Shown: positions 44,332 to 56,405, counted from the first letter of the stretch. The stretch: 64,000 nucleotides of DNA from Flectonema sp. DT1601 (GCA_964019425.1 OZ025854.1:62001-126000); one strand, 5' to 3'. Program-made: numbers and translations. The notes: generated by a model from the sequence alone, not told the origin.

Positions 44332-44385
44332 TTTTTTTTTTTTTTTTTTTTAGTTAAATCACTTTTCTGAGATTACGATAAGGGG

Positions 44386-44422
<37 letters not shown>

Positions 44423-45196
44423 TAAAAACTGCCAATTAGTTTTACTTTTCATTTAAATGGATTATTTCATAACATCAAACGACGAAAACATTATCTTTGA
44501 TAAAGTAAACAAACAAAACTCACACATTTCATCATCACAGTAATTGGATTTACCATAAAAGAGGGTATCTCTGTTTTTACCATACGCTTGGTCTAAAGAA
44601 GGATTTTCAAACCATAAATATAAAAATCTTGAATTGTCTTATATTTCCTTTCAATCAAAAAAAAAAAAGGATGCAATATTTGGAAGAAAAGAAAATCAAA
44701 CGAAGCAAAAAAAAGAAAGGAAGGAAGAAGAAACAAAACCAGCGTGCTGATCGAGAGAATTAAAATAAAGAAAAAAAAGGTTTCCGACATGTGCAGATCT
44801 CCATTATAAAAAAGGATCTGTACTGTGGTATTGTTTTTTGTGCGCAATCAGGTACAACACTCCTCAGGAAGGAAAATAGTTTGAACTACTCTGACGTGTT
44901 TCTTAAAAACCATTCAAGATACGATAAAACAAAACAAAAAGCCTTCACATATGTATATTTTATATGATCACAGAACAGCATTACTGAAAGCTGATGACAA
45001 TAATAAATAATTTCAAAAAAAAACAAACAAAAAAGGGTAAATACCGATTCAGAAAAGAGGATTCCTCATCTCACATGATGACTCACTGTTGTAAAACAGG
45101 AATTGCAGAGATTAAGAACTCATCAATAAGTAAAGCTAGGAAGGAGTACAATCTTCCGTAACGAAAAAAACAAATGAAATAAATAACAGCAACAGC
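44332..45196. other. Intergenic spacer
   Basis: About 860 bp. Contains the leader of the surface protein, A/T runs, and at 44836-44900 a sequence (GTGCGCAATCAGGTACAAC) distantly related to part of repeat R2 (GTGCGCAACCAGGTACAAA). No gene. Confidence 0.5.
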
Positions 45197-47434
45197 TCAG
45201 GCAGTTCCTTTCTTCCTCACCGATCCAACTCGTTTTAATTTTTCAAGTACATTTTTATCGTCACCATCACCAGAAGAATTTCCATTTAGTGATGGCAACC
45301 AAAGGTAGTTTGTGACTCTTTTCCAATCAGCAGTCCTTCTTTGAAACTGTTGGCGATCAGGTGTTGACGATTTAATAGTTTCGAGGTAGTGGAGATGTTT
45401 CATTAGGAAACCTTCTTCTGCCATATTAACAGTTGAGGAGTCAGATATAGGATACAAGGGAACCATAGTCCTATCGACAAGGTTGTGAACATACGAAGTG
45501 GTTTCTGGATCGAAGGCGTTCGGAAACATCAATCTTTTAACCCAGGCAACTAATTTCTGATAGACGTCGTGTTTTTTTAAAAAAATTTCGAAAACCTGTC
45601 TAGGCAGTTCAACACATTCAACAATATCCAAAGCAATTGCTTTGTATGCCCATCTGTGAGGAACGACACAAGAATAGCCAACGCATTCTCCGACATTCCA
45701 TGTTACCCAGGTTTTTTTACTCGTTTGAATTTTAATATGACCGTTGTATAAGATTATTATTCGATCAGCGCAATTCGCTGGTGAAATTATCACCGAAAGC
45801 GGTTTGTAGACTCTCGCTGAAAATTCTTTAACAAGTTCTTTTATCTGAGATTCCGAACATAAATTTTTCAACAAAGGAATAAAAGCAACACTCCGTTTAT
45901 ATAAATTCCTCTGTCTTGACAACTGATGTTGCCTCAACTCTCTCGCTTCCCTCATCATTAAGTGAACGACTGATAAGTTTGATTGCAGTACTTGATCGAA
46001 ACTTGTCTTTGTTAAAACCCAAAAATCACATGTTTTCAATGTTTTATAAGTGTCTGGGTACGTTCCTCCGTGTAGTACAGGCACATCACACAGAACATCT
46101 TTTGATTTTATTGTAATGACGTGAATTTCTTTTCCTTTTATATTTCTAAATACACCGCAACTTCCATTTCGTAAGAAGAACATTCTGTCAGCTGGTTCAC
46201 CGAGTTTGCAGACGGTTGCATCTTTTGGCATTGCACACGGAAATAGCTTACTTATCAGTTGCTTAAGCATTGCGGAAGGGCATGGTCGGAAAATAGAACA
46301 AGTGTTGAGATGGTTTTCTGTGATTGGATGGGCGAGATGCATATTTTTATTTCGAGTTTCAAAAGCTGTTTCAATGATTTGACTGAAGGTGTGCTCAGGC
46401 AGGTATTTTACAAAAGTAGCGAAATCTTGTTTTCTCAAAACAAGACAATGAACTCTCGTGACTGCTTTTATTGAAGCCATCCTCGGCTCTTCCGTCAAGA
46501 ATGAAAATTCACCAACACAAACAACAGGTCCGAGTGTTGCTAGAGTAGCTGTGTTATCGTCGCTAATCGATTTTACTTGCCAACTTCTTTTTTTTACAAC
46601 TTTAACATTTCCACACATTATAAAAAAGATTCCAGAACCACTAGCCTCATCTTCATGTATGATAAATTGACCCGCCTCATAACTGCTAAGCTCAAGTACC
46701 CTAATGACATCTTCAAGAATGTTTTGAGGCCACTTTTTAAACATTGGTTGCTTTCGGAGAAGCTCAACAGTCATTTCTGGACAGACATCCCTTCCATGTT
46801 CCAAAAGCTTTTTTGTCTCTCGACGTTGCAACCATAACAGTGATCTTGGATATAAAAACTTTCGTAATGTAGCAGATGCTAAGTCACAAAACGTTGCCTT
46901 TAAATTGATTGGTAGATGAGATAAGTCAGTAGCTGTTGGCAAAGCGACATCCTGAGTCTGTGATGCGTCACTTGATCTTCTGTCGATTCCCCAAAATGAT
47001 TGCGACTGCGCACCGCTCTGACTGGCGTTTAAAAAAGCAACATTTCCAACGGCTCCTTGGGCTATGAATTTAGAGAACAAACCAGCTCTAGCAATAGCCG
47101 AGACAAGTCGACATGCTTTCTTTCGAACAGCATTCCTTTTATAGTCATCTAAAACAGCAACTTCAACAACATCAGTAAACCTCTGACTATTCTCAGTGTA
47201 TGAATTCTCAATAAGTTTTTCTCGTTTCTTCATGGAAGTAATTCTTTTCAGAAGTGCTGATCTCTTCTGAGGATCTAATTTTTTCTTTTTTGAACGTCCA
47301 ATAAAAGATTTATTTCTTACAATGAGAGGTAATTCACTCGTTTTAGATATCTTTTGTCGATCTAATTTCGATGCCGTCGATGATATCTCATTGAACCTCA
47401 CGCAATGAACCCTACTGGAGTCTTCCTTCTTCAT
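45197..47434 (-). CDS. CARP1-like protein with three cyclic-nucleotide-binding domains
   Basis: 745 residues with three tandem cNMP-binding folds: about 222-350, 385-495 and 515-625. The first has a near-canonical phosphate cassette, GEFSFLTEEPRMASIKA (Gly308, Glu309, Arg318); the second (DVLCDVPVLHGGTYP) and third (ECVGYSCVVPHRWAYKA) are degenerate. There is no kinase, channel or nuclease domain. Length and layout match trypanosome cAMP response protein 1, a cAMP pathway component found in kinetoplastids; I infer an orthologue or close relative from layout, not alignment. The N-terminal 200 residues are basic and helical. Acceptor CACTTTTCACAG lies about 20 nt before the ATG. Same-strand neighbour, 15 kb away, of the transporter-cyclase gene. 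Confidence 0.85.
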   Translation of the reverse strand: MKKEDSSRVHCVRFNEISSTASKLDRQKISKTSELPLIVRNKSFIGRSKKKKLDPQKRSALLKRITSMKKREKLIENSYTENSQRFTDVVEVAVLDDYKRNAVRKKACRLVSAIARAGLFSKFIAQGAVGNVAFLNASQSGAQSQSFWGIDRRSSDASQTQDVALPTATDLSHLPINLKATFCDLASATLRKFLYPRSLLWLQRRETKKLLEHGRDVCPEMTVELLRKQPMFKKWPQNILEDVIRVLELSSYEAGQFIIHEDEASGSGIFFIMCGNVKVVKKRSWQVKSISDDNTATLATLGPVVCVGEFSFLTEEPRMASIKAVTRVHCLVLRKQDFATFVKYLPEHTFSQIIETAFETRNKNMHLAHPITENHLNTCSIFRPCPSAMLKQLISKLFPCAMPKDATVCKLGEPADRMFFLRNGSCGVFRNIKGKEIHVITIKSKDVLCDVPVLHGGTYPDTYKTLKTCDFWVLTKTSFDQVLQSNLSVVHLMMREARELRQHQLSRQRNLYKRSVAFIPLLKNLCSESQIKELVKEFSARVYKPLSVIISPANCADRIIILYNGHIKIQTSKKTWVTWNVGECVGYSCVVPHRWAYKAIALDIVECVELPRQVFEIFLKKHDVYQKLVAWVKRLMFPNAFDPETTSYVHNLVDRTMVPLYPISDSSTVNMAEEGFLMKHLHYLETIKSSTPDRQQFQRRTADWKRVTNYLWLPSLNGNSSGDGDDKNVLEKLKRVGSVRKKGTA

Positions 47435-47755
47435 ATTATTGGTTTAGTTCATTCTGTGAAAAGTGACGAGAGAGAGGTATCAAAAATGGGGGGGGTTGTA
47501 ATTTTTAATTGGGTGTAAACGACAAAAAAATAACTACAAAAAAAATTGTGATCTTGTTACCGTATTTAGATTTACCTAAAGACATCAGGACTTCGTATGT
47601 TCTTCGAATCACTCATTCAAAGAAAAAATAATAATATCATTTTGAGAAGATACTATGACATATTTTCATTTTTTTTTTTTTTTTAAATTTTCTTTAAATA
47701 AAACAATACTATGAAAAAAAATTAAAGAGTCGTGAAGTTCAATTCTCAGTCTGAG

Positions 47756-47786
<31 letters not shown>

Positions 47787-48862
47787 CATATGATTGTCAA
47801 CTGACTCGGAGTCAGTTCTTTTTTTTTTTTTTTTTTAAAAACAAAATTACTAAAAGACAACACCTTTAGAAGATTAAATCGTGTTGAGTTTTTTGCGGTT
47901 TTTTTAAAAAAAACAATAAAAAAATAAATAAAATTAACCAACACACATACTAATCACAACGAGAAGTTAAGAAAAGGTTTTATTTTGTTATTTTATTTTT
48001 AAACTTTAAAGACTCCGACTACACACCGGAATCTCACCAAAACAAAAAAAAAAAAAAAAAAAATGAAAAACGACGAAAATGAAAAAATTAAACTCATCAA
48101 TGGCAATATGGAACCCGTATTTTACTTACCAAAAAACTGAAGTTCTGACAGTTTTTTTTTTTTTATAAATATACGCTGGTAGTCAGTAACGTCATCCAAT
48201 GTGGTTAATGGAAAATCGCTGCCAAAAAAAAAAAAACTTCCACCAGGTCCATCTAAAAATTTAGAAACGTATGGTCACGGCCCTGGGGAGTATTTCTGAA
48301 ATCGAGGATATTAATTTAATTTTTTTTTTTTTTTTTTTTGACATGATGCCGAATACAATATTTCCACGGAAAGTGTAACAACGAAGCTTCCGTAGTTTTT
48401 TCTTCTTCTTCCGCGTGTCGTTCCCAGCACAGAAACATTTTGTAGTAGATTTTCCCCCCACAATGCAGGGAACAAAAAAAAAAAAAAAAAAACGTTCACA
48501 GTATAATATTACGTAAAAATAACCATAATGTAACCTCTCAATTTTTTTTTTTTTTTTTTTTTTTTCTCTTGATGAGTCGAACAAGGTAAAAGTAGCTTCA
48601 AAAAAACTTGCTGTTGACGAGAGGGGACTTTGCCCCCAAAAAAAACACTGCTTTTTAATAGGCAGAGTAATACTGCTTAAACACTATGAAAACTACAATC
48701 CTTTTTTAGTTATTTATTTTTTTTTTTTTTCAAAGAAGACTGAAGGGGAGAAGAGATGAAGGGGAAAAAGAAGAAAACAAGAATAAACAACAACAATAGA
48801 AAAACAAACCTCTTCCGTTTTTTTTTTTTTTTTTTTTTGGAAGAAACGGTGTGCTTTTTTGG

Positions 48863-48893
<31 letters not shown>

Positions 48894-49339
48894 CCCCCCA
48901 GAGCTGTGTTGCTGTCAACCGCTCTGATGCCTCACTGATAACTCTGAATAAGACCGAACTTTTTTACAAATTAATTTTTGGTGTTCAGAAATTAGTTGCA
49001 AAAACCCATCTCAGATAAAAAAAAAGCCTTTTTTATATATTTCGTTGTACTTCAGACAGTAATACTGACAACACAGGGAAAAGTAGATAACATTCGACCA
49101 TAAATAAATAAAACGGTTCTTAAAATCTGAAATAGTAGTTTCTCCTCCTACCTCGTCAGTGTAAAAAAAAAAAAAAAAAAAAACCGAAAAAAAAAAGCAA
49201 GTTGCTTTCCTACTAATACGCTACAGCGTGCATGCGATACGATAAGTCATTGCTGACTGAGTCAGCAAACGCAGAGGTCTACCGTTAACATTACAGTAAC
49301 AACAGCCGGGAATATCCGAGTTGGACGAATACAGCTGTT
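47435..49339. other. Intergenic spacer
   Basis: 1.9 kb of AT-rich DNA with many T runs (47760-47786, 47818-47836, 48319-48339, 48541-48565, 48871-48893). A palindromic GCAAGTTGC near 49199-49207 and mixed sequence at 49200-49290 are not assignable. No gene. Confidence 0.55.
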
Positions 49340-50830
49340 TTAGGGTGTTCGCGATCGGAATCCACCCCCTGTTCTGTTCTCGAAGTCGTGACTGCTGTCT
49401 GAATCATCATTTTGTAAAGGATGTTTTTTATTACCTCTTTTCCTATTACGTTCTCTATCAATATGACGTTGATGCTCACTATAAGTTACTGGATGTTTAC
49501 TGCGCCAGTCAAGAGTCTCTGGTCGGTAAGCACGAGTTGTTCTGTCACAATGTCCATGGATTTGTGTCTTTGTCCGAGATGCGTCACCAAAGGAACGCGT
49601 GTCGCTTATCATTCCCCCGGTTGTCACACCTCCACGGAATCGAACAGCACCTCGTCCTCTGACTTTCTTTGCAGGTTCATCATCGTTGAGATCGTTACGT
49701 GGTGGAGTGTCTACCTGAAGAGTAGTTCTTTCCCATTCTCTCTCTCGTCTTTGGACTCGCGTTGATGATGGTGAAGGTCTTCTGTCTCTGCTGTTAGTAG
49801 CTGGCTTTACTTCAATAGTTGGTCGTCTTCGTTCTCTTTTCCAATTCGCTCTGTCAGACCTGTCAGCAGATCGACGTCTTGGAGGGGGAGGAGAGCCGCT
49901 CTTTGAAACTCGTCGTTCTCTCTCTCGTTTTGAAGGGTCTTTCTTATCTCTCTTTGCCTTACCAGGTTTTTGTGTTTTTGTTGGAGTTCTTCCGGTTGAG
50001 GGTTGTTCCCGAGGTCGGGATTCTTTTTTTGCAGATCGCCTCTCTCGATCTTGAGACCGGACACTCGCTACTTTTTTATCCGATCTCTTCATCTTCTTCT
50101 CACGTTCTCCACGTAAACGCTCCGCCCGACGACGTTCAGCTTCCCTTCTTTGTCGATAATGTGAATCTGATGAGGCATCTGACGTGTACGAAGTACTCCT
50201 TGACGATGCGGCTGATGAGGAGTAGGATGACGAGCTTGATGTTGAAAAACTACGTGAAGATGCCGTACTGTCATTTTCACCTCCGTCATCAACTATACCA
50301 CACTCTGCGATACAGACATTGTGAATAGGTTTATCCTGCTCAGTAGACGATATGACTTGGTTTTCTATTGCTGACAATACAGAGAATCCAGATACCAATT
50401 CACCGAACACGACGTGTTTTCCATTTAGATGACTGCAGTCAGCACAAGTTATAAAAAACTGAGATCCGTTTGAGTTCGGTTCACTGGCTTTGTTTGCCAT
50501 CGCTAAGAGACCTCTTTTCGTATGTTTCACATCAAAATTTTCATCGTCAAATCTACCTCCCCATATTGACTCTCCTCCAGTTCCGTTAAACTTTGAAAAA
50601 TCACCACCTTGAATAATGAAACCCTTAATCACTCTGTGAAATATTGTGCTTTTGTAGTGAAGTGGTGCTCCAGTGGTCCTTCCTTTTCCAGCCTCACCCG
50701 AACAGAGTTTCATAAAATTTTCACAAGTCTTTGGAACAATGTCAACATACATGTCCATTAGCAGCCTTCCAACAGGTTGACCACCAATATTTATGTCAAA
50801 GAAGCATTTTGGCCTCTTAGGACGCGGCAT
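49340..50830 (-). CDS. Cyclophilin with RS-rich tail (CypG/NKTR-like)
   Basis: 496 residues. Residues 5-175 are a complete peptidyl-prolyl isomerase domain: [16 protein letters not shown] with the catalytic Arg, GSQFFIT, and [10 protein letters not shown]. The Trp that binds cyclosporin in CypA is His here, as in the large nuclear cyclophilins. The remaining 320 residues are rich in Arg/Ser/Lys/Glu ([31 protein letters not shown]), typical of splicing-speckle proteins. A role in pre-mRNA splicing is likely. Acceptor TTTTTTTTTTTCTTAATCAG lies about 20 nt before the ATG. Confidence 0.93.
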   Translation of the reverse strand: MPRPKRPKCFFDINIGGQPVGRLLMDMYVDIVPKTCENFMKLCSGEAGKGRTTGAPLHYKSTIFHRVIKGFIIQGGDFSKFNGTGGESIWGGRFDDENFDVKHTKRGLLAMANKASEPNSNGSQFFITCADCSHLNGKHVVFGELVSGFSVLSAIENQVISSTEQDKPIHNVCIAECGIVDDGGENDSTASSRSFSTSSSSSYSSSAASSRSTSYTSDASSDSHYRQRREAERRRAERLRGEREKKMKRSDKKVASVRSQDRERRSAKKESRPREQPSTGRTPTKTQKPGKAKRDKKDPSKRERERRVSKSGSPPPPRRRSADRSDRANWKRERRRPTIEVKPATNSRDRRPSPSSTRVQRREREWERTTLQVDTPPRNDLNDDEPAKKVRGRGAVRFRGGVTTGGMISDTRSFGDASRTKTQIHGHCDRTTRAYRPETLDWRSKHPVTYSEHQRHIDRERNRKRGNKKHPLQNDDSDSSHDFENRTGGGFRSRTP

Positions 50831-50959
50831 TTTGAAACCGCACCCTCAGCTGATTAAGAAAAAAAAAAAGAAATGTTTAATTGTGATAACAAAAATATCC
50901 TACAAAAATAAAAAATCTAAGTAAGTAATAAAAGGTAAAAAATGGGAAAAAAAAAAGTT

Positions 50960-50990
<31 letters not shown>

Positions 50991-51078
50991 CATCTACGAA
51001 ATCTAAAAATAGTTTGTTTTTCTCGTATGAAAGATTCGATTCGAATAGGTGGAAGAGCTACCTACCAAGACTTGACTC

Positions 51079-51520
51079 TTATCGACCAGCAGGCGTAGTA
51101 GCGCCAGTACTACCACGAGGAGGGCTACCTCCAGTCCCGGGAACACATCCCAAAAGTATGTTAACCTGAAACGGTTCACCAATTCCTTCTCTCAAAAGGT
51201 CAACTCTAACAACATCATTTGGACAACAGGCTGACATAACATCTTTAAGATCTGCTCGTCTTGAAACATGACGACCATTCAAAGCAACAATACAATCACC
51301 GTTTTGAACACCAGCTGATGCTGCAGGTCCATCAGGTCTAACAGAGAATACCCGAACACCACTACTTGATAGAGGATCTGTAGATCCTGGAACAGCATCA
51401 ATAATCTCTAATCCCACCATGGGTTTACCTCTGTTAGCATGTAAACTATTTAGTGGTATGGTTTGATTTATAGTCATTGAAGGCTGGATGTTCTGTTGTT
51501 GTTTCTTTTGTTATTGTTTT

Positions 51521-51554
<34 letters not shown>

Positions 51555-52040
51555 CGTGACTTCTACGCATACGTGAGAGGCTGGTTCAACGGGTTGAGAC
51601 GCAGCACTGGTCCCAGTGACCGGGTCCAGTGCGTCCATCAGGTCAGCGATGATGGTATGGAATGCTGGAAGTGAGTGAAGGTATTTCGCTCTCGCATGAC
51701 AAGATGGAGGTTCACTCGCTGCTTGTTTTAGAGTCTCTGACAAGTCAGTTTTATTCATTTGAAAAACATCAATCAACATCTCTCCTGCGTCACTTCTTTC
51801 TGTTGGTATTTCTACTGTGGATGCTACCTTTCCATCAATACTCGATTTCAGACCTAAAACTGCATCTTCGAGATTTTGAATTTTCATCAAAGCCTGCCCA
51901 TGACTCTGAACTAAACTACTCAAAACGCTCATCATACCTCCCCAACTTAACTGTGCTGGTTGCAGTTGCATAAATTCATCAAACAGTCCTCCCTGGCAAT
52001 ATAATTCATTGCTTTGAAGCGCGCTGTCAAAAGCCGCCAT
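51079..52040 (-). CDS. PDZ-domain protein
   Basis: Two exons, 52040-51573 and 51492-51079, 293 residues. The N-terminal 156 residues are helical (MMSVLSSLVQSHGQALMKIQ, TLKQAASEPPS) with no family I recognise. The second exon encodes a PDZ domain: VFSVRPDGPAASAGVQNGD, IVALNGRHVSRRADLKDVM, VVRVDLLREG, ending in a Gly/Pro tail. The 80-nt intron has donor GTATGC, a T run of 29 and an A-rich end AACAACAACAG; the frame is kept (EPASH/NIQPS). A scaffold or trafficking role is likely, partner unknown. Confidence 0.85.
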
Positions 52041-52254
52041 CTTTTTTTTTTTTTGTTATTGTTGTTGTATAGCAGTCACACAAACGTCCTGAATTCCTAA
52101 CAAAAGAGAGAGATATGACAAGAATTTTTTTTTTTTTTTTTTTTTGAAATTTGTTAGTTTAAAAAAAAAAAAAACTTTCTAAAAAAGAAAGCATAAGAAT
52201 AAAGTATTTCAAAAGGATGTTTGCTGTTCTGAACAGTATTCCTTTAATTCCTCC

Positions 52255-52291
<37 letters not shown>

Positions 52292-52422
52292 TTTCTCCTT
52301 GACTTTCAAGAAAAAAAAAAAAAAAAAAAACCAACTGTTAATTAGTGACATTTATAGCAAGTATTGTGCAGCTCAAGAAAAAAACAAAAAAAATTCATCT
52401 GCTGAGTGTAAAGCCTTCTTAT
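52041..52422. other. Spacer with homopolymers
   Basis: 380 bp; leader of the PDZ gene with an A-rich segment before the ATG, then T runs (52126-52145, 52261-52290) and an A run. No gene. Confidence 0.55.
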
Positions 52423-53268
52423 TTATGCCTCTTTCTGGATTTTAGAAGGATCATTGGCGGGGACGACAACTCCGTTTAAAAACATACTAAATTCCATAAT
52501 TCCAGGTCGTTTTACTAACCATGTTTTATGAAATGAGAGAAACAGAGAAGAGTAGACTTGACTGTGAGCGATTACCGCTGGGTTGGTCAGCATGTCTTCA
52601 GTATTTGTCATTGAAACATTGATCAGAGGAATATTGTAAAAGAATCTATCAATTTGACGAGATGTCAACCAATTACTTACAACAGTCGTCATGTTAATAC
52701 CTGCTACTGCCATCATGTACCATTCTTGGCTTTGAGATCTATCGTTGGTGTACCCAGCGTCGTTTATAATTTGAATAGCGAACTTGCTGTGATTTTCAGC
52801 GAAATAAACGAGGTTAAGCAACCCTAGGATGCCATTGCCTCTGAAGTCAGTCGCAGGATTGTTTCCTTGGAAACCAATGTCCTCCCAATCGTCAGAGATT
52901 CTTCCGCTTCTTTTAATGTTTGGTCGTAAGGCTGACCAAAGTCTTTCTAATAACTCTTCGTGAGTCTTGTTGTCGCTGTCGTATTTTTCTTTTCTAAGAT
53001 TCTCAAGTATATCCTGTGCTCCATAAGCATTCTTAATCAATCTCAGGTGACGATCTGCTTCACCTGATGAAATCTTCCAAATAGCTGATGCTTCTTTGTT
53101 TGTAAGCTCTCTGATACTTGTTCCTTCAAGCTCTTTTAGTAGTTCTCCTGTACCTCTGCTTTTCTTACCTTTCACGCATGTGAAACCAATAAACACAACA
53201 ATCAGACCGGTCATGGCTAGGGGAAGCCGTAAATCAATCTCTCCCTCCTTTAGGTTTGTTAGAAACAT
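52423..53268 (-). CDS. ELMO-domain (ELMOD) protein, predicted Arf-family GAP
   Basis: 281 residues. A membrane helix near the N-terminus (PLAMTGLIVVFIGFTCV, about 16-32) is followed by an ELMO domain. The family's GAP motif is intact: WEDIGFQGNNPATDFRGNGI with the catalytic-type Arg143, then LGLLNLVYFAE. ELMOD proteins activate GTP hydrolysis by Arl/Arf GTPases in membrane traffic and cilia. The membrane anchor is not typical of human ELMOD1-3. Leader has A tracts upstream of ATG. Confidence 0.92.
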   Translation of the reverse strand: MFLTNLKEGEIDLRLPLAMTGLIVVFIGFTCVKGKKSRGTGELLKELEGTSIRELTNKEASAIWKISSGEADRHLRLIKNAYGAQDILENLRKEKYDSDNKTHEELLERLWSALRPNIKRSGRISDDWEDIGFQGNNPATDFRGNGILGLLNLVYFAENHSKFAIQIINDAGYTNDRSQSQEWYMMAVAGINMTTVVSNWLTSRQIDRFFYNIPLINVSMTNTEDMLTNPAVIAHSQVYSSLFLSFHKTWLVKRPGIMEFSMFLNGVVVPANDPSKIQKEA

Positions 53269-53833
53269 TTCAATTTGTTTTTTTTTTTTTTATGTTGTTG
53301 AATGTCTCTTTTTTTTTTTTTTGAAAGAAAATAATATTATTAAAAACAATAGCAGAGTGAGTGATGGAATTCTTCTCAGAACTGTCGGTTCGAAAAAAAT
53401 ATGTAAAAAAAAAAAAAAAGGAACGAAAAAATAAAAATAAAAATGGGAAGTAACAAAAATGATGAGGAAAAAAAAAAAAAAAAATAAAGTTTGTAGATGC
53501 AGAAGTGACTATGGTTGTGGTCACTCAAGATTAATAAAAAATAAAAAAAAAAAAGGAAAAAAAGGAAAGAAAGAAAAGAAAGAAAAAATCCCTCACGTGC
53601 TAACTACACCAAAGAGGGTAGTCCGAATGTGAAGTTTTTTGTTAGGGAAGTTAGATTTGGGGTAGCTAGATAAAAAAAAACCGGACAACATTTATCCTCT
53701 CTGCAGCTGTGGTTGCTTACTCATCGTAGGAAGGGAGCGAACAGGGTCGCACAATAACTAAATAATAATAATAATAAACAAGCAGCTCCTACCACAACAA
53801 AACAGAACTATATATCTCGACAGCAATAAAGCG

Positions 53834-53868
<35 letters not shown>

Positions 53869-53895
53869 CTTCTTCAAAGTAACTTAACGTAACAT

Positions 53896-53926
<31 letters not shown>

Positions 53927-54364
53927 GTTCCTACAAAAACCAGAGTTTTGTAGAATTAGTGGCAGCGTACGTAACTTAACCTATTTCTCCTTTTAGCAGT
54001 TGCGCACAGACAAAACAAAAAGGTGTGTTAAGTATAAAAAAGGTTTTCTTTTTTTAAAAAAAATTGAGAGGTCGGGCCAATATTTTTTTTTTTTTTTTTT
54101 GAATCAAATGGCTTTTTTTTTTATGCATTAAAAAAAAATAGGAAGGTTTATGAAGAATTTCTCCTGTCACAAATAAATTGTCGAAGGTGTAGAAAAAAAG
54201 AAAAAAAAAAAAAAAAAAAACAGTAGTGAAACTTTAAAAATACTCAAAAAAAAAGTAAGAAATAAAGTTAAACCGATAATGACAGGAGGTACAAATTGTA
54301 TTCAACTCACTCGATAATAAGAAAATATTATCACCATGAGAATCTAGAAATAGATGTTGAATTT

Positions 54365-54830
54365 TGATAACCCGCCGGGGGGGGGTTAACTGTTCGAGTT
54401 TGTACGCAAAATACAAATGTATTGTATCATAAAAACAACATAACGATAATTTAACATTAGTTCTGAGATACAGTGACTAAAGGTGATAACCCGCCGGGGG
54501 GCCACATTCCACTAGTAGAAAAACTCATATGAATTTAGAGATGTGAAAAAGGAGGGGGGGCTAGCTGTTCGATTTTTGTACGTAAAAAATACATATATTT
54601 TGTATCATAAAAAACAACATAAAACGATAATTTAACCCGAAGGCCCCCCCCCCACATTCCACTATAGTAGAAAAAAACTTCCCCACAGCTATCCGTTACG
54701 ACTGATAGCTGGTGGGGATTTTAATTGTTTGAGTTTTTTTTTGTAAAAAACACAAAAATAACTGTATTGTATCATATTAACATGAATCGATAAATTAACG
54801 ATCAAGCTAAAGATACAGTGAAACTGATTG
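54365..54830. repeat. Degenerate tandem array of repeat R4
   Basis: Three successive versions of the R4 core (54381-54485, 54553-54636, 54712-54826), separated by GATAACCCGCCGGGGG and CCACATTCCACTA boxes, with a spacing near 150-170 bp. The first is almost identical to 38985-39090, the others increasingly diverged. The core contains GTATTGTATCATAAAAACAA and GATACAGTGA. Function unknown. Confidence 0.8.
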
Positions 54831-55054
54831 TGATGAATTGTCTAACTTTCCATTTTTTTTTTTTTTTTTTTTGAAAAAAAATGCCTCTTTTTCTCAAATT
54901 CTCACATCATTGGCAGCGTATAAGTCAGACAATTATTGAGTAAAACAAAGGGAGGGAGTGTGGTGTATTCATAAATAAGAAAAATTATTTATAAAAATAA
55001 ATGCACCTCTATCACTCAATAGCGATTTTTATCGCTATCAGAAACTGAAAAAAC

Positions 55055-55095
<41 letters not shown>

Positions 55096-55486
55096 TTTTT
55101 TTCTCCTTCTTCTTCCTTCTTCTTCCTTGTTCTTCGTCTCCCACAATAAAGTTGTTGTGTGTATGTTGTGTATTAAATTCCAATGGTGTGGAACTTTTGG
55201 AAAAAAAGAAGAAAAAAAAGTACCAGAAGAAGAAAAAAAAAAAAAAAAAAAGAAACAAAAAAAAAAAAAAAACTAACAAACCCAAACTAAGAAAAACATA
55301 ATCTTGCGTGAGACAGATTAGATTTGAATTCCAGGGTCCCCTTTCAATAGGATGCAAGTAATGAACAAAGCACAACTTATCACAATAGGCAAAGCCCACT
55401 TTTTTTTTTTACGAACAAAAAAGAAATTCGGCTTTTGCTTAAATTATACAGGAATTCGGAATGTAACATTGGAGTTGATGTTTGTT

Positions 55487-55545
55487 TGTTGCACGAAAAT
55501 AGTGAACTGACGTATGCTGAGAAAGGCTAAAGGAGGTAAGTTCAC
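55487..55545 (-). repeat. Short dispersed motif R6, copy 2
   Basis: Minus strand: TTACCTCCTTTAGC at one end, GTTCAC and TTTTCGTGCAA at the other, about 60 nt. Shares its end blocks with 63455-63520 and in part with 36607-36636. Confidence 0.45.
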
Positions 55546-55842
55546 ATGCAATAAATGAGCAGTTTTCCTTATTTAGCTCTTACAATCCTGGTAAAATAAG
55601 GAGGAAAAAAAAAAGAAAAAAAAAAAAAAAGGAAAAAAAAACCAAGATAATTATATATTTTTCGAGTTTTAAAAAAATAAACACAATGCTACGCTGAGGG
55701 GGCAATAGCAAAAAAAAAAAAAAAAAAAAAGCAACCGAACTCGACGAGTAGTAAAAAAAATACTGATCCAACTGTTTTATTTATCGAAGTCAGAGAAAGT
55801 CAACCTTTTGGAGAAGATCACAGTACAAAGCATTCTGTACCA

Positions 55843-55905
55843 CAACTGTGAGACTCTCACAGGGACAAGAAAGAGACGTGAATTAACCAGAAGTAAGTGA
55901 CTTCT
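55843..55905. repeat. Short repeat R7, copy 2
   Basis: Contains GTGAGACTCTCACAG then AGAGACGTGAATTAACC, matching 38079-38140 with several differences. Confidence 0.4.
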
Positions 55906-56229
55906 GAGACCCACCACATACACGAAGCAGGCAGTGTAAGAGACGGCTGATGACGTCAATTTTTTTTCGCCGAGGGAGGGAGAGCACAGATGAAGTAATA
56001 GAGAGACGAACAGTCACTCATAATAATTTAAAAAATAAAAAATAAAATAAAAATAAATGTGGGCAACACAGATAGTAGTTAGTTCGTCGTCCTTTGTAAT
56101 GTACTGGCTGCATAAAATTTTATATTCTTTTTTTTTTAAATAAAAAAATAATACAAAATGGAATAAAACTGTTACATTACAGACGAGTGTTATCTATTTG
56201 TTAAATATTTATATCAAAAAAAAAAAAGA

Positions 56230-56371
56230 GGGAAAAAACTCCCAATTCCATGAAAATCTGCCGCAGGCCTATTTTTTGGCCCAAGCTCGAACCCTGGTGG
56301 ACAACTTTTATTTGTTTGGGGAGTTGGGTGATTTTCGGAAACTATTTTAGTGGAATTAGAGAGGTTTTCCC
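56230..56371. repeat. MITE-like repeat R5, copy 2
   Basis: 142 bp whose two ends are imperfect inverted repeats (GGGAAAAAACTCCCAATTCCA against the reverse complement of TGGAATTAGAGAGGTTTTCCC). Shares CGGAAACTATTTTAGTGGAATTAGA-type end sequence with the copy at 31.4 kb. The interior (GCTCGAACCCTGG) looks like a reversed tRNA box B, possibly by chance. Confidence 0.65.
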
Positions 56372-56405
<34 letters not shown>

